NCBI GenBank assembly: GCA_029261995.1
Contig: JAJDAF010000010.1
Span: 260,767-324,766 of the forward strand
Source of the DNA: Candidatus Zhuqueibacterota bacterium
Lineage (GTDB): Bacteria; Zhuqueibacterota; Zhuqueibacteria; Oceanimicrobiales; Oceanimicrobiaceae
Length of the DNA: 64,000 nt
Direction of reading: 5' to 3'
In this document: one piece after another, positions 1 to 9,343 of the stretch
Position numbering within the stretch: the stretch's first letter is position 1
Layout: every line of letters begins with the position of its first letter
Notes under the pieces: generated by a model
Seen by the model: the letters and a program-made list of their open reading frames with translations, nothing else
Database searches by the model: none
Told to the model about the DNA's origin: nothing
Made by a program: the position numbers and the translations under genes

Positions 1-1
1 G

Positions 2-373
2 CGCGAACTGCAGGTGCAAGCAGAGCGGCTGGACCGAACCATCGATGTTCTTGTTCAGGTCAATACCTCTCAGGAGGAATCCAAGTTTGGATTTGAGCCT
101 GAAGAGACCGAGAAAGCAGTTGATGAAATTGCCGATTTTTCAGGTTTGACAGTCAAAGGGCTCATGACAATCGGCGCTTTCACAGATGTTCGTGAGCAGG
201 TTCGGGCGTGTTTCAGGCTTCTGCGCGGGCTGCGAGATCGTATCGCCTCCAATATTCCCCGCGTTTCGCTGGATGAGTTGTCCATGGGAATGACCAACGA
301 TTACGACATCGCAATTGAAGAGGGCGCTACCATGGTTCGCATCGGGCGGTCAATTTTTGGCAAACGAAACTAA
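2..373 (+). CDS. yggS: YggS/PLPBP family pyridoxal phosphate-binding protein, 3' part
   Basis: The window opens inside this gene; the reading frame is open from base 2, so the start lies upstream. The visible 123 residues are the C-terminal half of the PLP-homeostasis protein family: SMGMTNDYDIAIEEGATMVRIG followed shortly by the end matches the family's conserved phosphate-binding C-terminus (SMGMS-DxxxAI--GxTxVRIG). The family binds PLP without known catalytic turnover and buffers vitamin B6 in the cytoplasm. YggT follows 11 bases later and then DivIVA, the yggS-yggT-divIVA order seen in many bacteria. The N-terminal lysine that binds PLP is outside the window. Confidence 0.93.
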   Translation, partial: RELQVQAERLDRTIDVLVQVNTSQEESKFGFEPEETEKAVDEIADFSGLTVKGLMTIGAFTDVREQVRACFRLLRGLRDRIASNIPRVSLDELSMGMTNDYDIAIEEGATMVRIGRSIFGKRN

Positions 374-384
374 GGAATCGAAAA

Positions 385-618
385 ATGGCAAGTCTTCTCC
401 GAACTCTCATTGAAATCTACATTTGGCTGGTGATCATCCGTGTCGTCCTTTCTTGGTTGAACATCGATACGCAAAACGGCTTTGTCAAATTTCTTTCCGA
501 CATTACCGATCCTGTTCTCGCGAAGATTAGAGAAGTGGTTCCGGCCATCGGAGGCTTCGACCTGTCACCGCTGGTGCTAATCATCGCATTGTCAATTGTG
601 CGAAACTTGTTGTATTGA
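385..618 (+). CDS. yggT: YggT family membrane protein
   Basis: A 77-residue hydrophobic protein with two predicted membrane helices (about residues 3-22 and 58-75) and the family's central segment, here RVVLSWLNIDTQN...FLSDITDPVLAKIREVVPAIGGFDLSPLVL. That segment corresponds to the conserved single-YGGT repeat, which ends in D-SP. The start is ATG behind AAGGAA. It sits between yggS and divIVA, a cell-division-linked neighbourhood in many bacteria. The biochemical role of YggT is not established; a role near the division site is inferred from context. Confidence 0.88.
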   Translation: MASLLRTLIEIYIWLVIIRVVLSWLNIDTQNGFVKFLSDITDPVLAKIREVVPAIGGFDLSPLVLIIALSIVRNLLY

Positions 619-670
619 GCCGAATGACGGTTCTCTGTGCGGATAAAAATCTTTGCTGGAGGTGATTACC

Positions 671-1375
671 GTGAAACTCACCCCTTTGGATATCAAGAAG
701 CAGGAGTTTAAGCGCACGTTTCGTGGCTACGATGGCATTGAAGTGGATGCCTTCCTGGAGATGGTCTCTGACGAGCTTGAAGAGTTGATTCGCGAGAAAA
801 AGGACCTCTCAGACGAGGTTCTGACACTTAGAACCCAGTTGCGTGACTACCAGAACGTGGAGAAGACCCTGCAGGATACTCTGGTACATGCTCAAGAGTC
901 TATCAAAGACTCGAAAGAAAGCTCAAGCCGTGAGGCTTCGATGCTCATTCGGGAGGCGGAACTCAGCGCCGAACGAATTCTTGCGGATGCCAAACTAAAA
1001 CTGGCGGAGATGAAGAACGAACTCGTGGTGATTAAGGCTCAAAAGGACTCCTTTGCAAGGCGATTGCGTCATCTACTTGACTCACAGCTGGATTTGATTG
1101 AGGTTCTTGCGATGGATGATGTAGGATTTGACCGCTACGACCCAAAGATCCCGAGGAGAAAGCCACCAGAGCCCAAAGCTCACAATACTCAAGCTGACCA
1201 GAGAACGGTTTCGGGACCTGAACGGCCTGCCCAAAGACCGGCTTCGCAAGAAGAAGAGCCGGAACAACCACATGGGATTCAATGGGGTGAACGCAATGTC
1301 GAGGCGGACGCCGAGACCGAGCCCAAGCAGGAGCAGGACCGCTCGTCGCGGATCTCCGACCAGTTGATTATTTGA
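671..1375 (+). CDS. DivIVA domain protein
   Basis: The N-terminal 50 residues (LTPLDIKKQEFKRTFRGYDG then VDAFLEMVSDELEEL) are a clear DivIVA membrane-binding and coiled-coil start. A long Glu/Lys/Arg-rich coiled coil follows to about residue 150, then a low-complexity tail of about 85 residues rich in Pro, Glu, Arg and Gln. DivIVA proteins bind negatively curved membrane at division sites and poles and recruit partners. I start at GTG 671 because a strong ribosome site (GGAGGTGAT) lies just before it and DivIVA proteins begin with MxLTPxDI; the in-frame TTG at 653 would place that site inside the gene. The disordered tail is longer than in most short DivIVA proteins. Confidence 0.9.
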   Translation: MKLTPLDIKKQEFKRTFRGYDGIEVDAFLEMVSDELEELIREKKDLSDEVLTLRTQLRDYQNVEKTLQDTLVHAQESIKDSKESSSREASMLIREAELSAERILADAKLKLAEMKNELVVIKAQKDSFARRLRHLLDSQLDLIEVLAMDDVGFDRYDPKIPRRKPPEPKAHNTQADQRTVSGPERPAQRPASQEEEPEQPHGIQWGERNVEADAETEPKQEQDRSSRISDQLII

Positions 1376-1406
1376 AAGCATGTTCTAACATCTGTCTGGA
1401 GGATTG

Positions 1407-2228
1407 ATGCAGGATTTGACAGCCAAAATTGATGATGCCCAACAGTTCCTGGCCGGCAAGACAGGACTCGTTCCGGAAGTCGGAATCATACTCGGTACCG
1501 GCCTCGGAGCACTGGCGGAGGAGATCGATCAGGAACAAGCCATCTCCTACGACGAGATCCCTCACTTTCCAGTATCGACTGTCGAGAGCCATCACGGACG
1601 CCTCATTTTTGGCAAGATTGGAAACAAGCCTGTGATGGCAATGCAGGGCCGGTTTCACTTCTACGAAGGCTATTCCATGCCACAGATTACTTTTCCTGTG
1701 CGCGTGATGAAAAGCATGGGGGTCAGGACGCTTCTGGTTTCCAACGCATGCGGCGGAATGAATCCGCTCTACAGGCCAGGCGACATCATGATCATTTCGG
1801 ACCACATCAACTTGCTCGGTGACAATCCGTTGATTGGCGTGAATGATGACACCCTTGGCCCTCGTTTCCCGGACATGTCTGAACCCTACAGCCAAAGTCT
1901 CATCGAAGTCGCGGAGCGCATCGCACTTGAGGAAAAGATAAAAGTACAGAAAGGCGTTTATGTTGCCGTGCCCGGCCCCTGCCTCGAGACGCGGGCGGAG
2001 TACCGTTTCCTGCGCGGAATCGGAGCGGATGTGGTTGGCATGTCCACTGTTCCCGAGGTCATTGTGGCCGTGCACAGTTCCATGCAGGTGCTTGGTTTGT
2101 CGGTCGTCACGGATGCCTGCTTCCCGGATGCATTGAAGCCAGTTGAAATCCAGGAGATTCTGCGGGTCGCTGCAGGAGCCGAGCCGCAGCTAACGACCAT
2201 CATGAAACGCGTCACCGAACAGATCTAA
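1407..2228 (+). CDS. purine nucleoside phosphorylase
   Basis: A 273-residue trimeric-type (PNP/MTAP family) purine nucleoside phosphorylase, splitting purine (deoxy)ribonucleosides with phosphate to base and (deoxy)ribose-1-phosphate in purine salvage. Visible signatures are ILGTGLGALAEEI near the N-terminus (phosphate-binding glycine loop), the ESHHGRL histidine segment, NACGGMNP, and VGMSTVPEV with a following asparagine-to-aspartate (VVTDAC) purine-recognition region. Length is normal for the family. The start is ATG 1407 behind CTGGAGGA; the adjacent TTG at 1404 is less likely. It lies between divIVA and ileS on the same strand with short gaps, so is probably cotranscribed. Confidence 0.92.
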   Translation: MQDLTAKIDDAQQFLAGKTGLVPEVGIILGTGLGALAEEIDQEQAISYDEIPHFPVSTVESHHGRLIFGKIGNKPVMAMQGRFHFYEGYSMPQITFPVRVMKSMGVRTLLVSNACGGMNPLYRPGDIMIISDHINLLGDNPLIGVNDDTLGPRFPDMSEPYSQSLIEVAERIALEEKIKVQKGVYVAVPGPCLETRAEYRFLRGIGADVVGMSTVPEVIVAVHSSMQVLGLSVVTDACFPDALKPVEIQEILRVAAGAEPQLTTIMKRVTEQI

Positions 2229-2256
2229 ATACCGAACCAGTTGACATCATTTGAGC

Positions 2257-5200
2257 ATGTACAAAGAGCTTTCGTCACAACTAAACTTTCCTGAGCTGGA
2301 AGAACGCATCCTGAAATATTGGGATGAACACGACGTTTTTCAGAAGAGTCTCGAGACCCGTGATAAATCGAAACCCTTCATTTTTTATGAAGGGCCGCCA
2401 ACCGCAAACGGGCGTCCAGGGATTCACCATGTCATCTCCAGAACGATCAAGGATCTCGTCTGCCGACTGAAAACCATGCAGGGCTACCGCGTTGATCGGA
2501 AGGCTGGCTGGGACACCCATGGCCTTCCCGTCGAGATTGAGGTTGAAAAGCAGCTTGGGTTTAAGAACAAGGACGAGATTGAAGCCTACGGCGTCGATAA
2601 GTTCAACGCCAAATGCCGGGAAAGCGTCTGGAAGTACAAGAGTGAGTGGGATGAGGTCACCCGCAGAATCGGATTCTGGGTTGACCTTGAACAACCATAC
2701 ATCACCTACGAAAATGACTACATTGAGTCGGTCTGGTGGATTCTCAGTGAGTTCTGGAAAAAGGATTTGCTCTACCAGGGCCACAAAATTATTCCGTACT
2801 GTCCTCGCTGCGAAACACCGCTTTCCAGCCATGAAGTCTCGCAGGGCTACAAAGATGTCGATGATCCGTCTGTTTATGTCAAGATGCGCCTGAAGGGTGA
2901 GACCGACACTTTTTTTCTGGTGTGGACCACGACTCCCTGGACACTCATTTCTAACGTTGCGCTGGCGTTACACCCCGACATCGACTACGTCAAGGTTGAG
3001 CATGGTGGCGAGAAGCTAATTCTGGCGGAAGCCAGGTTGACTGCGCTGGACGGCGACTACCAGATTGTCGAATCCTACAAGGGCAGCGATCTGATTGGGA
3101 TCGACTATGAGCCCTTGTTCAATTTTTGCACGAGCGACAAGAAGTTGCACTACACCGTTGGCGCCGATTTTGTCTCGACGGAAGATGGTTCGGGCATCGT
3201 ACACATCGCCCCAGCTTTTGGTGAAGACGACTACAAAATTGGGCAGGAGAGCGACCTGCCTGTGTTGCAGCCCGTCGATCAGAGCGGGAATTTCACTGAT
3301 GAAGTCACCCAGTTTAAAGGCCAGTTCGTGAAATCCGCCGATCCCGAAATCATCGCTGACCTTGAGAGCCGGGGCCTGCTCTACAAGGCTGAGAGGTACC
3401 TGCACAGCTACCCGCACTGCTGGCGCTGCAGTTCTCCGCTCCTGTATTTCGCGAAACAATCCTGGTTCGTTAGAACCACTTCGGTCAAGGAACGCATGAT
3501 TCACCACAACCAGTCGATCAACTGGTATCCAAAGGAAATCGGTGAGGGCCGTTTCGGAGAATGGCTGAAGAACAATGTCGATTGGTCTCTTTCCAGGGAC
3601 CGCTATTGGGGAACGCCCTTGCCGATCTGGCAGTGTGACGGCTGTGACCATGGCCACTGCATCGGCAGCATTGACGAACTGAAACAGATGTCTGGCGTTC
3701 AAGATGTCGCCGACCTCCACAAGCCTCACATTGACAAGATTTCGATGCCGTGCGAAAAATGTGGCGGAACCATGACTCGCGTTCCCGAAGTGATCGATGT
3801 CTGGTTTGACTCGGGTAGCATGCCTATCGCGCAATGGCATTATCCATTTGAGAACAAGGAAATCTTTGAAAATTCCTTCCCGGCTGATTTTATTTCCGAA
3901 GGTGTAGACCAGACCCGAGGGTGGTTCTATTCTCTGCTCGCTATAGCCACCATACTTTTCGATAAACCATGCTACAAAGCCTGCGTTTCAGTTGATCTCA
4001 TTCTCGATAAGCATGGCAAGAAGATGTCGAAGTCAATCGGCAACACCGTTAAGCCCAACTCTATTCTCGACGAATATGGAGCCGATGCGTTGCGCTGGTA
4101 CCTGTTGACGGTGAGCCCGCCCTGGGTTCCGACCCGTTTCAGTGCGGAGGGCGTGAAGGAAGTCGTGCGCAAGTTTTTCGGGACGTTGTTGAATGTCTAT
4201 TCATTCTTTGCGATTTACGCGAACATTGACCGGTTCGAGTACAAGTCGGCTCAGGTGCCAGTGGAGAAGCGAGCCGAAATAGACCGCTGGCTGCTCAGCA
4301 CTCTGAATGCGCTTGTGGCTCAGGTCGAACAGCAGTTCTCCCGCTATGAATTGACCCGCGCAGCACGTTCGATTTCCGGGTTTGTGCTAGACGATCTCTC
4401 TAACTGGTATATCCGTCGCTGCCGCCGCAGGTTTTGGAAGTCCGAGATGGGTGAAGACAAACAGGCAGCCTACGAGACCCTGTACGAAGTGCTGCTGACC
4501 GTTGTCAAACTCATGGCCCCGTACGCCCCGTTTCTTTCGGATGAGATCTTTGTCAATCTGACGTCGATGCGCGCTGACGAGCCTGTCAGCGTCCACTTAA
4601 GTTTCATGCCTCGCTCGGATTCCTCCGAGCACGCCTTCCGCGATCAGGCACTTGAAGAAAAAATGAGCATGGTCAGGCAGGTGGTATTTCTTGGGCGTGC
4701 TCTGCGCAATGAAGCCGCCCTTAAGGTAAGACAGCCGCTCCGCAAGATCATCGTGGTTTCCAGCGAGGACAAGACCAGAAAGCAGATTCTCAGTATGGCG
4801 AGTCTGGTGCTTGAGGAGTTGAATATCAAGCAGATTGACTTTGTTGCTGATTCCAGTGAGTTGACTTCGAAAAAGGCGTCGCCTAATTTTAAGAAACTTG
4901 GTCCGCGGTTTGGCAAGAAAGTCAACGCTGCGGCACAGATTATTCGCGAACTTGGCGATATTGAAATTGACGAACTCGAGGCGAGCGGTGAGATTTCAAT
5001 CGAAGTCGATGGCCAGAGGTCTCCAGTTTATCGCGATGATGTTGAAGTGCGCTCTGAAAGTGCGGAAGGCTTGGCCGTTCAGTCTGAAAATGGCATGACG
5101 GTGGCCCTTGACATCGAGATTACCGATGAACTTCGTAAGGAAGGGCTGGCCCGTGAGTTTGTTAATCGCGTGCAGAACATGCGCAAGAATGCGGGATTCG

Positions 5201-5424
5201 ATGTCGTAGACAGGATTAATATTTTTTGTGATTCGTCAGGGGAGCTGCGTGATGCCATCGAGACACAGTCGGACTACGTCTGTAGTGAGACCCTTGCGGA
5301 TGTGATTTCCCAGGGAGTTGAGGGCGTGGCTGGCGCTGAAGAATGGGAGTTGAATGGCTGCAAAGCCGTAATCGGAATTGAAAAAATCACATCGAACCCG
5401 TCATCGGGCAACAAAGGGATTTAA
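2257..5424 (+). CDS. ileS: isoleucyl-tRNA synthetase
   Basis: A 1055-residue class Ia synthetase charging tRNA-Ile. The HIGH-type motif appears as GRPGIHH at residues 52-58 and the KMSKS motif at 589-593 (followed by IGN). Between them is the CP1 editing domain with TTTPWTL, and WFDSG lies before the second half of the catalytic domain. The anticodon-binding region and a long C-terminal extension follow. At 1055 residues it is longer than the classical E. coli type (about 940) and may belong to the eukaryote-like, mupirocin-tolerant class; a tree would be needed. The start ATG 2257 has no good ribosome site; TTG 2251 is in frame. Confidence 0.96.
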   Translation: MYKELSSQLNFPELEERILKYWDEHDVFQKSLETRDKSKPFIFYEGPPTANGRPGIHHVISRTIKDLVCRLKTMQGYRVDRKAGWDTHGLPVEIEVEKQLGFKNKDEIEAYGVDKFNAKCRESVWKYKSEWDEVTRRIGFWVDLEQPYITYENDYIESVWWILSEFWKKDLLYQGHKIIPYCPRCETPLSSHEVSQGYKDVDDPSVYVKMRLKGETDTFFLVWTTTPWTLISNVALALHPDIDYVKVEHGGEKLILAEARLTALDGDYQIVESYKGSDLIGIDYEPLFNFCTSDKKLHYTVGADFVSTEDGSGIVHIAPAFGEDDYKIGQESDLPVLQPVDQSGNFTDEVTQFKGQFVKSADPEIIADLESRGLLYKAERYLHSYPHCWRCSSPLLYFAKQSWFVRTTSVKERMIHHNQSINWYPKEIGEGRFGEWLKNNVDWSLSRDRYWGTPLPIWQCDGCDHGHCIGSIDELKQMSGVQDVADLHKPHIDKISMPCEKCGGTMTRVPEVIDVWFDSGSMPIAQWHYPFENKEIFENSFPADFISEGVDQTRGWFYSLLAIATILFDKPCYKACVSVDLILDKHGKKMSKSIGNTVKPNSILDEYGADALRWYLLTVSPPWVPTRFSAEGVKEVVRKFFGTLLNVYSFFAIYANIDRFEYKSAQVPVEKRAEIDRWLLSTLNALVAQVEQQFSRYELTRAARSISGFVLDDLSNWYIRRCRRRFWKSEMGEDKQAAYETLYEVLLTVVKLMAPYAPFLSDEIFVNLTSMRADEPVSVHLSFMPRSDSSEHAFRDQALEEKMSMVRQVVFLGRALRNEAALKVRQPLRKIIVVSSEDKTRKQILSMASLVLEELNIKQIDFVADSSELTSKKASPNFKKLGPRFGKKVNAAAQIIRELGDIEIDELEASGEISIEVDGQRSPVYRDDVEVRSESAEGLAVQSENGMTVALDIEITDELRKEGLAREFVNRVQNMRKNAGFDVVDRINIFCDSSGELRDAIETQSDYVCSETLADVISQGVEGVAGAEEWELNGCKAVIGIEKITSNPSSGNKGI

Positions 5425-5447
5425 GAACTAGCGAGAAGGAGGTTCAG

Positions 5448-5819
5448 ATGAACCGGGCAGAACTTAAAGAGTTTAAAAAAGCCTTGATCGAGAAACGGGC
5501 TGCTTTGCTGCAAGAACTGGGAGAGTTCAAAGATCGCGACGCTTCCGCTACTCTAAAGGATTCTTCAGGGGAGAATACCGCGTATTCTTTTCACATGGCC
5601 GACGTCGGCACAGACAATATGGAGCGCGAGAAGGCTTTCTTCTTTGCCACCAGAGAAGGGAAATATCTTTCACACATTGAGAAGGCTCTGGAACGCGTCG
5701 ATGCAGGAACTTATGGAATGTGCAGTGATTGCTCAAACCCAATTCCGAAGGAACGGCTACAGGCAGTCCTAACCGCGACGCGCTGTGTGCCCTGCAAAGA
5801 GAAAGCCGAGACAAAATAG
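5448..5819 (+). CDS. TraR/DksA family zinc-finger protein
   Basis: A 123-residue protein with an N-terminal coiled coil (about residues 3-75) and a C-terminal four-cysteine zinc finger, GMCSDCSNPIP...RCVPCKEKAE (CxxC-x17-CxxC). This is the DksA/TraR layout. Such proteins enter the RNA polymerase secondary channel and alter initiation, often with ppGpp. It is at the short end for DksA (about 150) and resembles the short general-stress-type members seen next to lspA in many genomes. A strong ribosome site (AAGGAGG) precedes ATG 5448. lspA follows 33 bases later. Confidence 0.9.
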   Translation: MNRAELKEFKKALIEKRAALLQELGEFKDRDASATLKDSSGENTAYSFHMADVGTDNMEREKAFFFATREGKYLSHIEKALERVDAGTYGMCSDCSNPIPKERLQAVLTATRCVPCKEKAETK

Positions 5820-5852
5820 CTCGGTCCTCTGCACTTATCCGACAGAGATCCA

Positions 5853-6335
5853 TTGAGAGTACTACTGCTTTCGTTTGTGGTCATTCTGGTTGATCAGATC
5901 TCCAAACTCCTCGTTAGATTTCATCTCGAATACGCAAAACCTCATCGCATCATTGGCAACTGGGTTCGGCTGACTTTTGTCGAGAACCCAGGAATGGCCT
6001 TCGGTATTGAATTCGGAGGCCAGGCCTTCTTCACCGTGTTTTCTTTTCTGGCGACCATCGCCATTTGTGTTTTCATCGTGCGGGCACGGGCTGAAAAGGG
6101 GCAACTGCGGGTTTCACTCTCACTGATTCTTGGCGGCGCCATCGGCAATCTAATCGACCGCTTGCTCTACCGCAAAGTTGTCGATTTTATCGATATCCGT
6201 ATTGCTGGTGTGAATTGGCCCGTGTTCAACATCGCAGATGTGGCGGTCATGCTGGGCATGGCGATGCTAATCACGATGATTGTATTTGACAAGAAAGCCC
6301 CGGAACCCGAAGATTCTTCGAGAGCTGGTGCTTAG
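5853..6335 (+). CDS. lspA: lipoprotein signal peptidase II
   Basis: A 160-residue four-helix inner-membrane aspartyl protease that removes signal peptides from diacylated prolipoproteins. Conserved features are VDQISKLL near the N-terminus, ENPGMAFG at about 44-51, GNLIDRLLYRKVVDF with the first catalytic Asp (about D111), and FNIAD with the second (about D129). The start appears to be TTG at 5853, since no in-frame ATG gives a complete first helix; the ribosome site is weak. It lies between the DksA-like gene and rluD, a common bacterial order. Likely substrates here include the lipoprotein at 49125-49523. Confidence 0.94.
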   Translation: MRVLLLSFVVILVDQISKLLVRFHLEYAKPHRIIGNWVRLTFVENPGMAFGIEFGGQAFFTVFSFLATIAICVFIVRARAEKGQLRVSLSLILGGAIGNLIDRLLYRKVVDFIDIRIAGVNWPVFNIADVAVMLGMAMLITMIVFDKKAPEPEDSSRAGA

Positions 6336-6379
6336 ATTGGTATTGGCCGACACTCATTCCACCTGACTGAGTCCTGACT

Positions 6380-7354
6380 ATGCAAGACGAAAATCTATTC
6401 AAGGTCGTCGTACCACCCAATCAGAGTCGCGAGCGCCTGGACAAATTTCTGGCACAGTTCATCGGTTCTCTGTCTCGCGCCCGGTTACAGAAGGTGATCT
6501 CAGAGGGTTTGGTACTGGTGGACGGAACCCCTGCCAAAGCGAGCCATATTGTTCTCCCCGAACAAAAAATCGATGTCTGCATCCCAAAGCCCAAAAAGGT
6601 CGACATCCTTCCTGAAAATATCCCGCTTGACATCGTCTATGAAGACCAGCATCTTCTGGTGGTGAACAAGGCCGCAGGCATGGTGGTTCATCCTGCATTT
6701 GCCAACTACACCGGGACGCTGGTGAATGCTCTCATGTATTATTGCGGGGATTTATCTTCTGTTGGAGGCCGGCAACGTCCCGGCATTGTGCACAGGCTTG
6801 ACAAGGGTACATCCGGACTTATGGTTGTGGCCAAGGACGATCATACCCACCAGCATTTGTCGAATCAGTTCAAGGAGAAAACCACCGAGCGGCGCTATTG
6901 GGCCGTCGCCTGGCACCGTTTCAATAAGAATCAGGGGAGAGTTGAAACTTACCTGGCCCGCAGTCCAAAAGACCGAAAGCGAATAACCGTTCAGCCGGAC
7001 GGCAAACTCGCGATCACACACTACACCGTGCTTGAAGCGTTCCGCAACCACACCCTGGTTGAACTCAAGCTCGAAACAGGGCGGACTCACCAGATACGGG
7101 TTCACCTTTCTTATCTGGGACACCCGGTTTTTGGCGACCACGAATACGGCGGGCGTACCCGCCAACTTGGCTCGTTGTCCAATCTTGACCTGCAGCGTTC
7201 GACCGGGTTGCTTGATAACATGCCCCGACAGGCATTGCACGCCAGGATGCTGGGCTTCCTGCATCCTGTAAAGAACGAGCACATGCGCTTCGATTCCAGC
7301 CTTCCGGAGGACATGCAACTTTTGCTGGATCGGCTTCGTACCGAGATGGCATGA
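6380..7354 (+). CDS. rluD: RluA/RluD family 23S rRNA pseudouridine synthase
   Basis: A 324-residue RluA-family enzyme with an N-terminal S4 RNA-binding domain (about residues 14-75) and a catalytic domain carrying HRLDKGTSGLMVVAK (catalytic Asp about 141) and the family motif TGRTHQIRVH. Enzymes with the S4 domain are usually RluD or RluC and modify helix 69 or nearby 23S rRNA positions. The RluD assignment is from similarity of layout and the lspA-rluD neighbourhood and is less certain than the family. The start is ATG 6380. It closes the housekeeping run. Confidence 0.9.
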   Translation: MQDENLFKVVVPPNQSRERLDKFLAQFIGSLSRARLQKVISEGLVLVDGTPAKASHIVLPEQKIDVCIPKPKKVDILPENIPLDIVYEDQHLLVVNKAAGMVVHPAFANYTGTLVNALMYYCGDLSSVGGRQRPGIVHRLDKGTSGLMVVAKDDHTHQHLSNQFKEKTTERRYWAVAWHRFNKNQGRVETYLARSPKDRKRITVQPDGKLAITHYTVLEAFRNHTLVELKLETGRTHQIRVHLSYLGHPVFGDHEYGGRTRQLGSLSNLDLQRSTGLLDNMPRQALHARMLGFLHPVKNEHMRFDSSLPEDMQLLLDRLRTEMA

Positions 7355-7467
7355 TTCAGTACCGCTGATTCTCATTTTTCTCAACCGAAACAAAAACTTC
7401 TGTTGTTTGTCTATTGAGGCGTGGGCCGCCAGCCGGGCGTCCTTTGAAATAATATCGGAGGTGTACA

Positions 7468-8346
7468 ATGGCATCATCGCGAAGGTTGCTATCCCTGCTG
7501 TCAGCCGGTCTGACCGGTTTCTTGTTGATTTGCCCACCTGCTTTTTCTCAGCCCACGACAGCTCGATTCCAGGAAGCGTACTCGCTCGATTCCGGTGAAA
7601 TATATTCGGTCAATCTTGAGATCGATGCGGGCGATGTGGTGGTTCTGCCGGCAGAAGGGCGGGAGTTATCGGTTGCCATCAGCTATACGAAAGACGAGTT
7701 TCGCGTCCATTCCGATTTTGACAAGAAAAGGCGCAGGGTCGAGCTTGAGTTTGAAAAAAACGACTGGGTCGGTGACCACGACAATGTCGTGGGTGAGGTC
7801 CGCATCAAGCTGCCGACCGATGCCCGGCTGGAGTTTTCGGCAAATGTCAAGGCGGGCGAGATTGACATTGATCTCGGCGGGCTTTCTCTGCAGTCGGTTG
7901 ATCTGAAAACTTGGGCGGGTTCTGTCAAGGTGGATTTTTCCGAACCTAATCAGGTCGAAATGCACGATTTGGAAATTAACACAAAGGTAGGGGAAACCGA
8001 ACTCACCCATCTCGGCAATGCCCGATTCCGTGAAGCCTCAATTAATGGCGGCATTGGCGAAATGCATGCCGACTTTCGGGGCGCCCTGCTCAATGACTCC
8101 CGCGCTGACGTCGATCTGGACATTGGCGAGACAGAAATTATCGTGTCAGAGTCCGTCGGTGTCAGCCTGCGGGTCTCCAAGTTCTTGTTTCTCACAGACT
8201 TTGATCCGCCGCGCGGTTTCCGCAAGTCGGGGCGCTACTACTACAGCAGCAATTATGATGAAGCCACGAAGAATCTAAGCATGCGTGTGAGCCCGGGGCT
8301 TGGCCATTTTCAATTCGAGCACCATCAAAACTGGAGTGAAAGATGA
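7468..8346 (+). CDS. secreted beta-solenoid protein, DUF4097-like (paralogue 1)
   Basis: A 292-residue protein with a signal peptide (cleavage near AFSQP) and short alternating beta strands of the DUF4097/LiaF-like solenoid type, with glycine turns at regular spacing (DAGDVVV, KAGEIDI, WAGSVKV, KVGETEL, GIGEMHA, DIGETEI). A strong ribosome site (CGGAGGTG) precedes ATG 7468. It is the first of three consecutive genes of the same type; its stop overlaps the start of the next gene (ATGA). DUF4097 proteins are found in cell envelopes, but no biochemical function is established. I infer an outer-surface or periplasmic structural or sensing role. Confidence 0.75.
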   Translation: MASSRRLLSLLSAGLTGFLLICPPAFSQPTTARFQEAYSLDSGEIYSVNLEIDAGDVVVLPAEGRELSVAISYTKDEFRVHSDFDKKRRRVELEFEKNDWVGDHDNVVGEVRIKLPTDARLEFSANVKAGEIDIDLGGLSLQSVDLKTWAGSVKVDFSEPNQVEMHDLEINTKVGETELTHLGNARFREASINGGIGEMHADFRGALLNDSRADVDLDIGETEIIVSESVGVSLRVSKFLFLTDFDPPRGFRKSGRYYYSSNYDEATKNLSMRVSPGLGHFQFEHHQNWSER

Positions 8347-9326
8347 GAACGTACCTCTGCATTCTCTCTGCGCTGGGATTGTTTACCTGTGAACTGACCT
8401 GGGCGGGCGAGACGAGCAAAGTCGAAGAGATGACCTTCGATCTCACTCCCGCAGGGAAGGTCACCGTCGTGGCCGACGAGGGCACCATCCGTGTACGTTC
8501 GTGGGACAAAGATCAGGTTCATCTCAAAATCACCAAAAGAGTCTGGACAAGTGACCGTGAGCGAGCCGAAGCTCTCCTGGAGAAGCTGGACGTTGAACTC
8601 CAACATTCCGATGACCGGCTTCATGTACGCGCTACCGATTATTACAATGAAAATCGCTTCCGCTTCAGTGACATCTTCGATTCGAGCCGTTGGCACGGCC
8701 ACTCTGGCCACCAGATTGATTTTGACCTGGTGGTACCCTCAGGGGTTGCGCTTCATTTACGGGGAGACGAGGGCGATGTCGAGGTCTCAGGCGTGACCGG
8801 TGAGATCGATATTGTAGTCGATGAAGGAAACGTATCGTTGAGCCATCTGAAAGACGTTGATCTTAACCTGGAATTGGACGAAGGCGACGTGGATGTGCAA
8901 CATGTGCTGGGAGATGCGTCCAGCATGTATGTTCGCGTAGATGAAGGCGGGATTCGCATGCTCGACTGCCGGCTTCAGCGGTTGACCATCGACACGGATG
9001 AGGGTGACGTCATTCTGGATGGTGTCACCACCACGGATTGCCAGGTTTCTTCAGATGAGGGGGATGTGGAGGCGAGGCTGGATGTTTTGTCGCAAGGCCG
9101 GTGCAGTGTTCACACCGACGAAGGTGACGTTTTTCTATCCATATCTGAGCAAAGTAGCGTCTCGCTCACGATCAAGACCGAGGATGGTCGAATCCGGTCT
9201 GAATTGCCGTTCGATATTCACAAGTGGGGCGATGATGGAGAGAAGCTGAAAGGCGTGCTTGGCGATGGGCTGGCGCGAGTGGCCATAATGACGGAAGAGG
9301 GAAATATCTCAGTGCAAACCGATTAG
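8343..9326 (+). CDS. secreted beta-solenoid protein with DEG repeats, DUF4097-like (paralogue 2)
   Basis: A 327-residue protein with a signal peptide (to about LTWAG). About ten short repeats follow, each turning on an acidic tripeptide: DEGTIRV, DEGDVEV, DEGNVSL, DEGDVDV, DEGGIRM, DEGDVIL, DEGDVEA, DEGDVFL, EDGRIRS and EEGNISV, spaced roughly 20 residues apart. The pattern implies a beta-solenoid with a stacked ladder of Asp/Glu on one edge, which could bind divalent cations; this is inference. The start overlaps the upstream stop by four bases, so translation is probably coupled. The repeat edge differs sharply from that of paralogue 3. Confidence 0.78.
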   Translation: MRTYLCILSALGLFTCELTWAGETSKVEEMTFDLTPAGKVTVVADEGTIRVRSWDKDQVHLKITKRVWTSDRERAEALLEKLDVELQHSDDRLHVRATDYYNENRFRFSDIFDSSRWHGHSGHQIDFDLVVPSGVALHLRGDEGDVEVSGVTGEIDIVVDEGNVSLSHLKDVDLNLELDEGDVDVQHVLGDASSMYVRVDEGGIRMLDCRLQRLTIDTDEGDVILDGVTTTDCQVSSDEGDVEARLDVLSQGRCSVHTDEGDVFLSISEQSSVSLTIKTEDGRIRSELPFDIHKWGDDGEKLKGVLGDGLARVAIMTEEGNISVQTD

Positions 9327-9343
9327 CCGCAGGAGCGAAGACC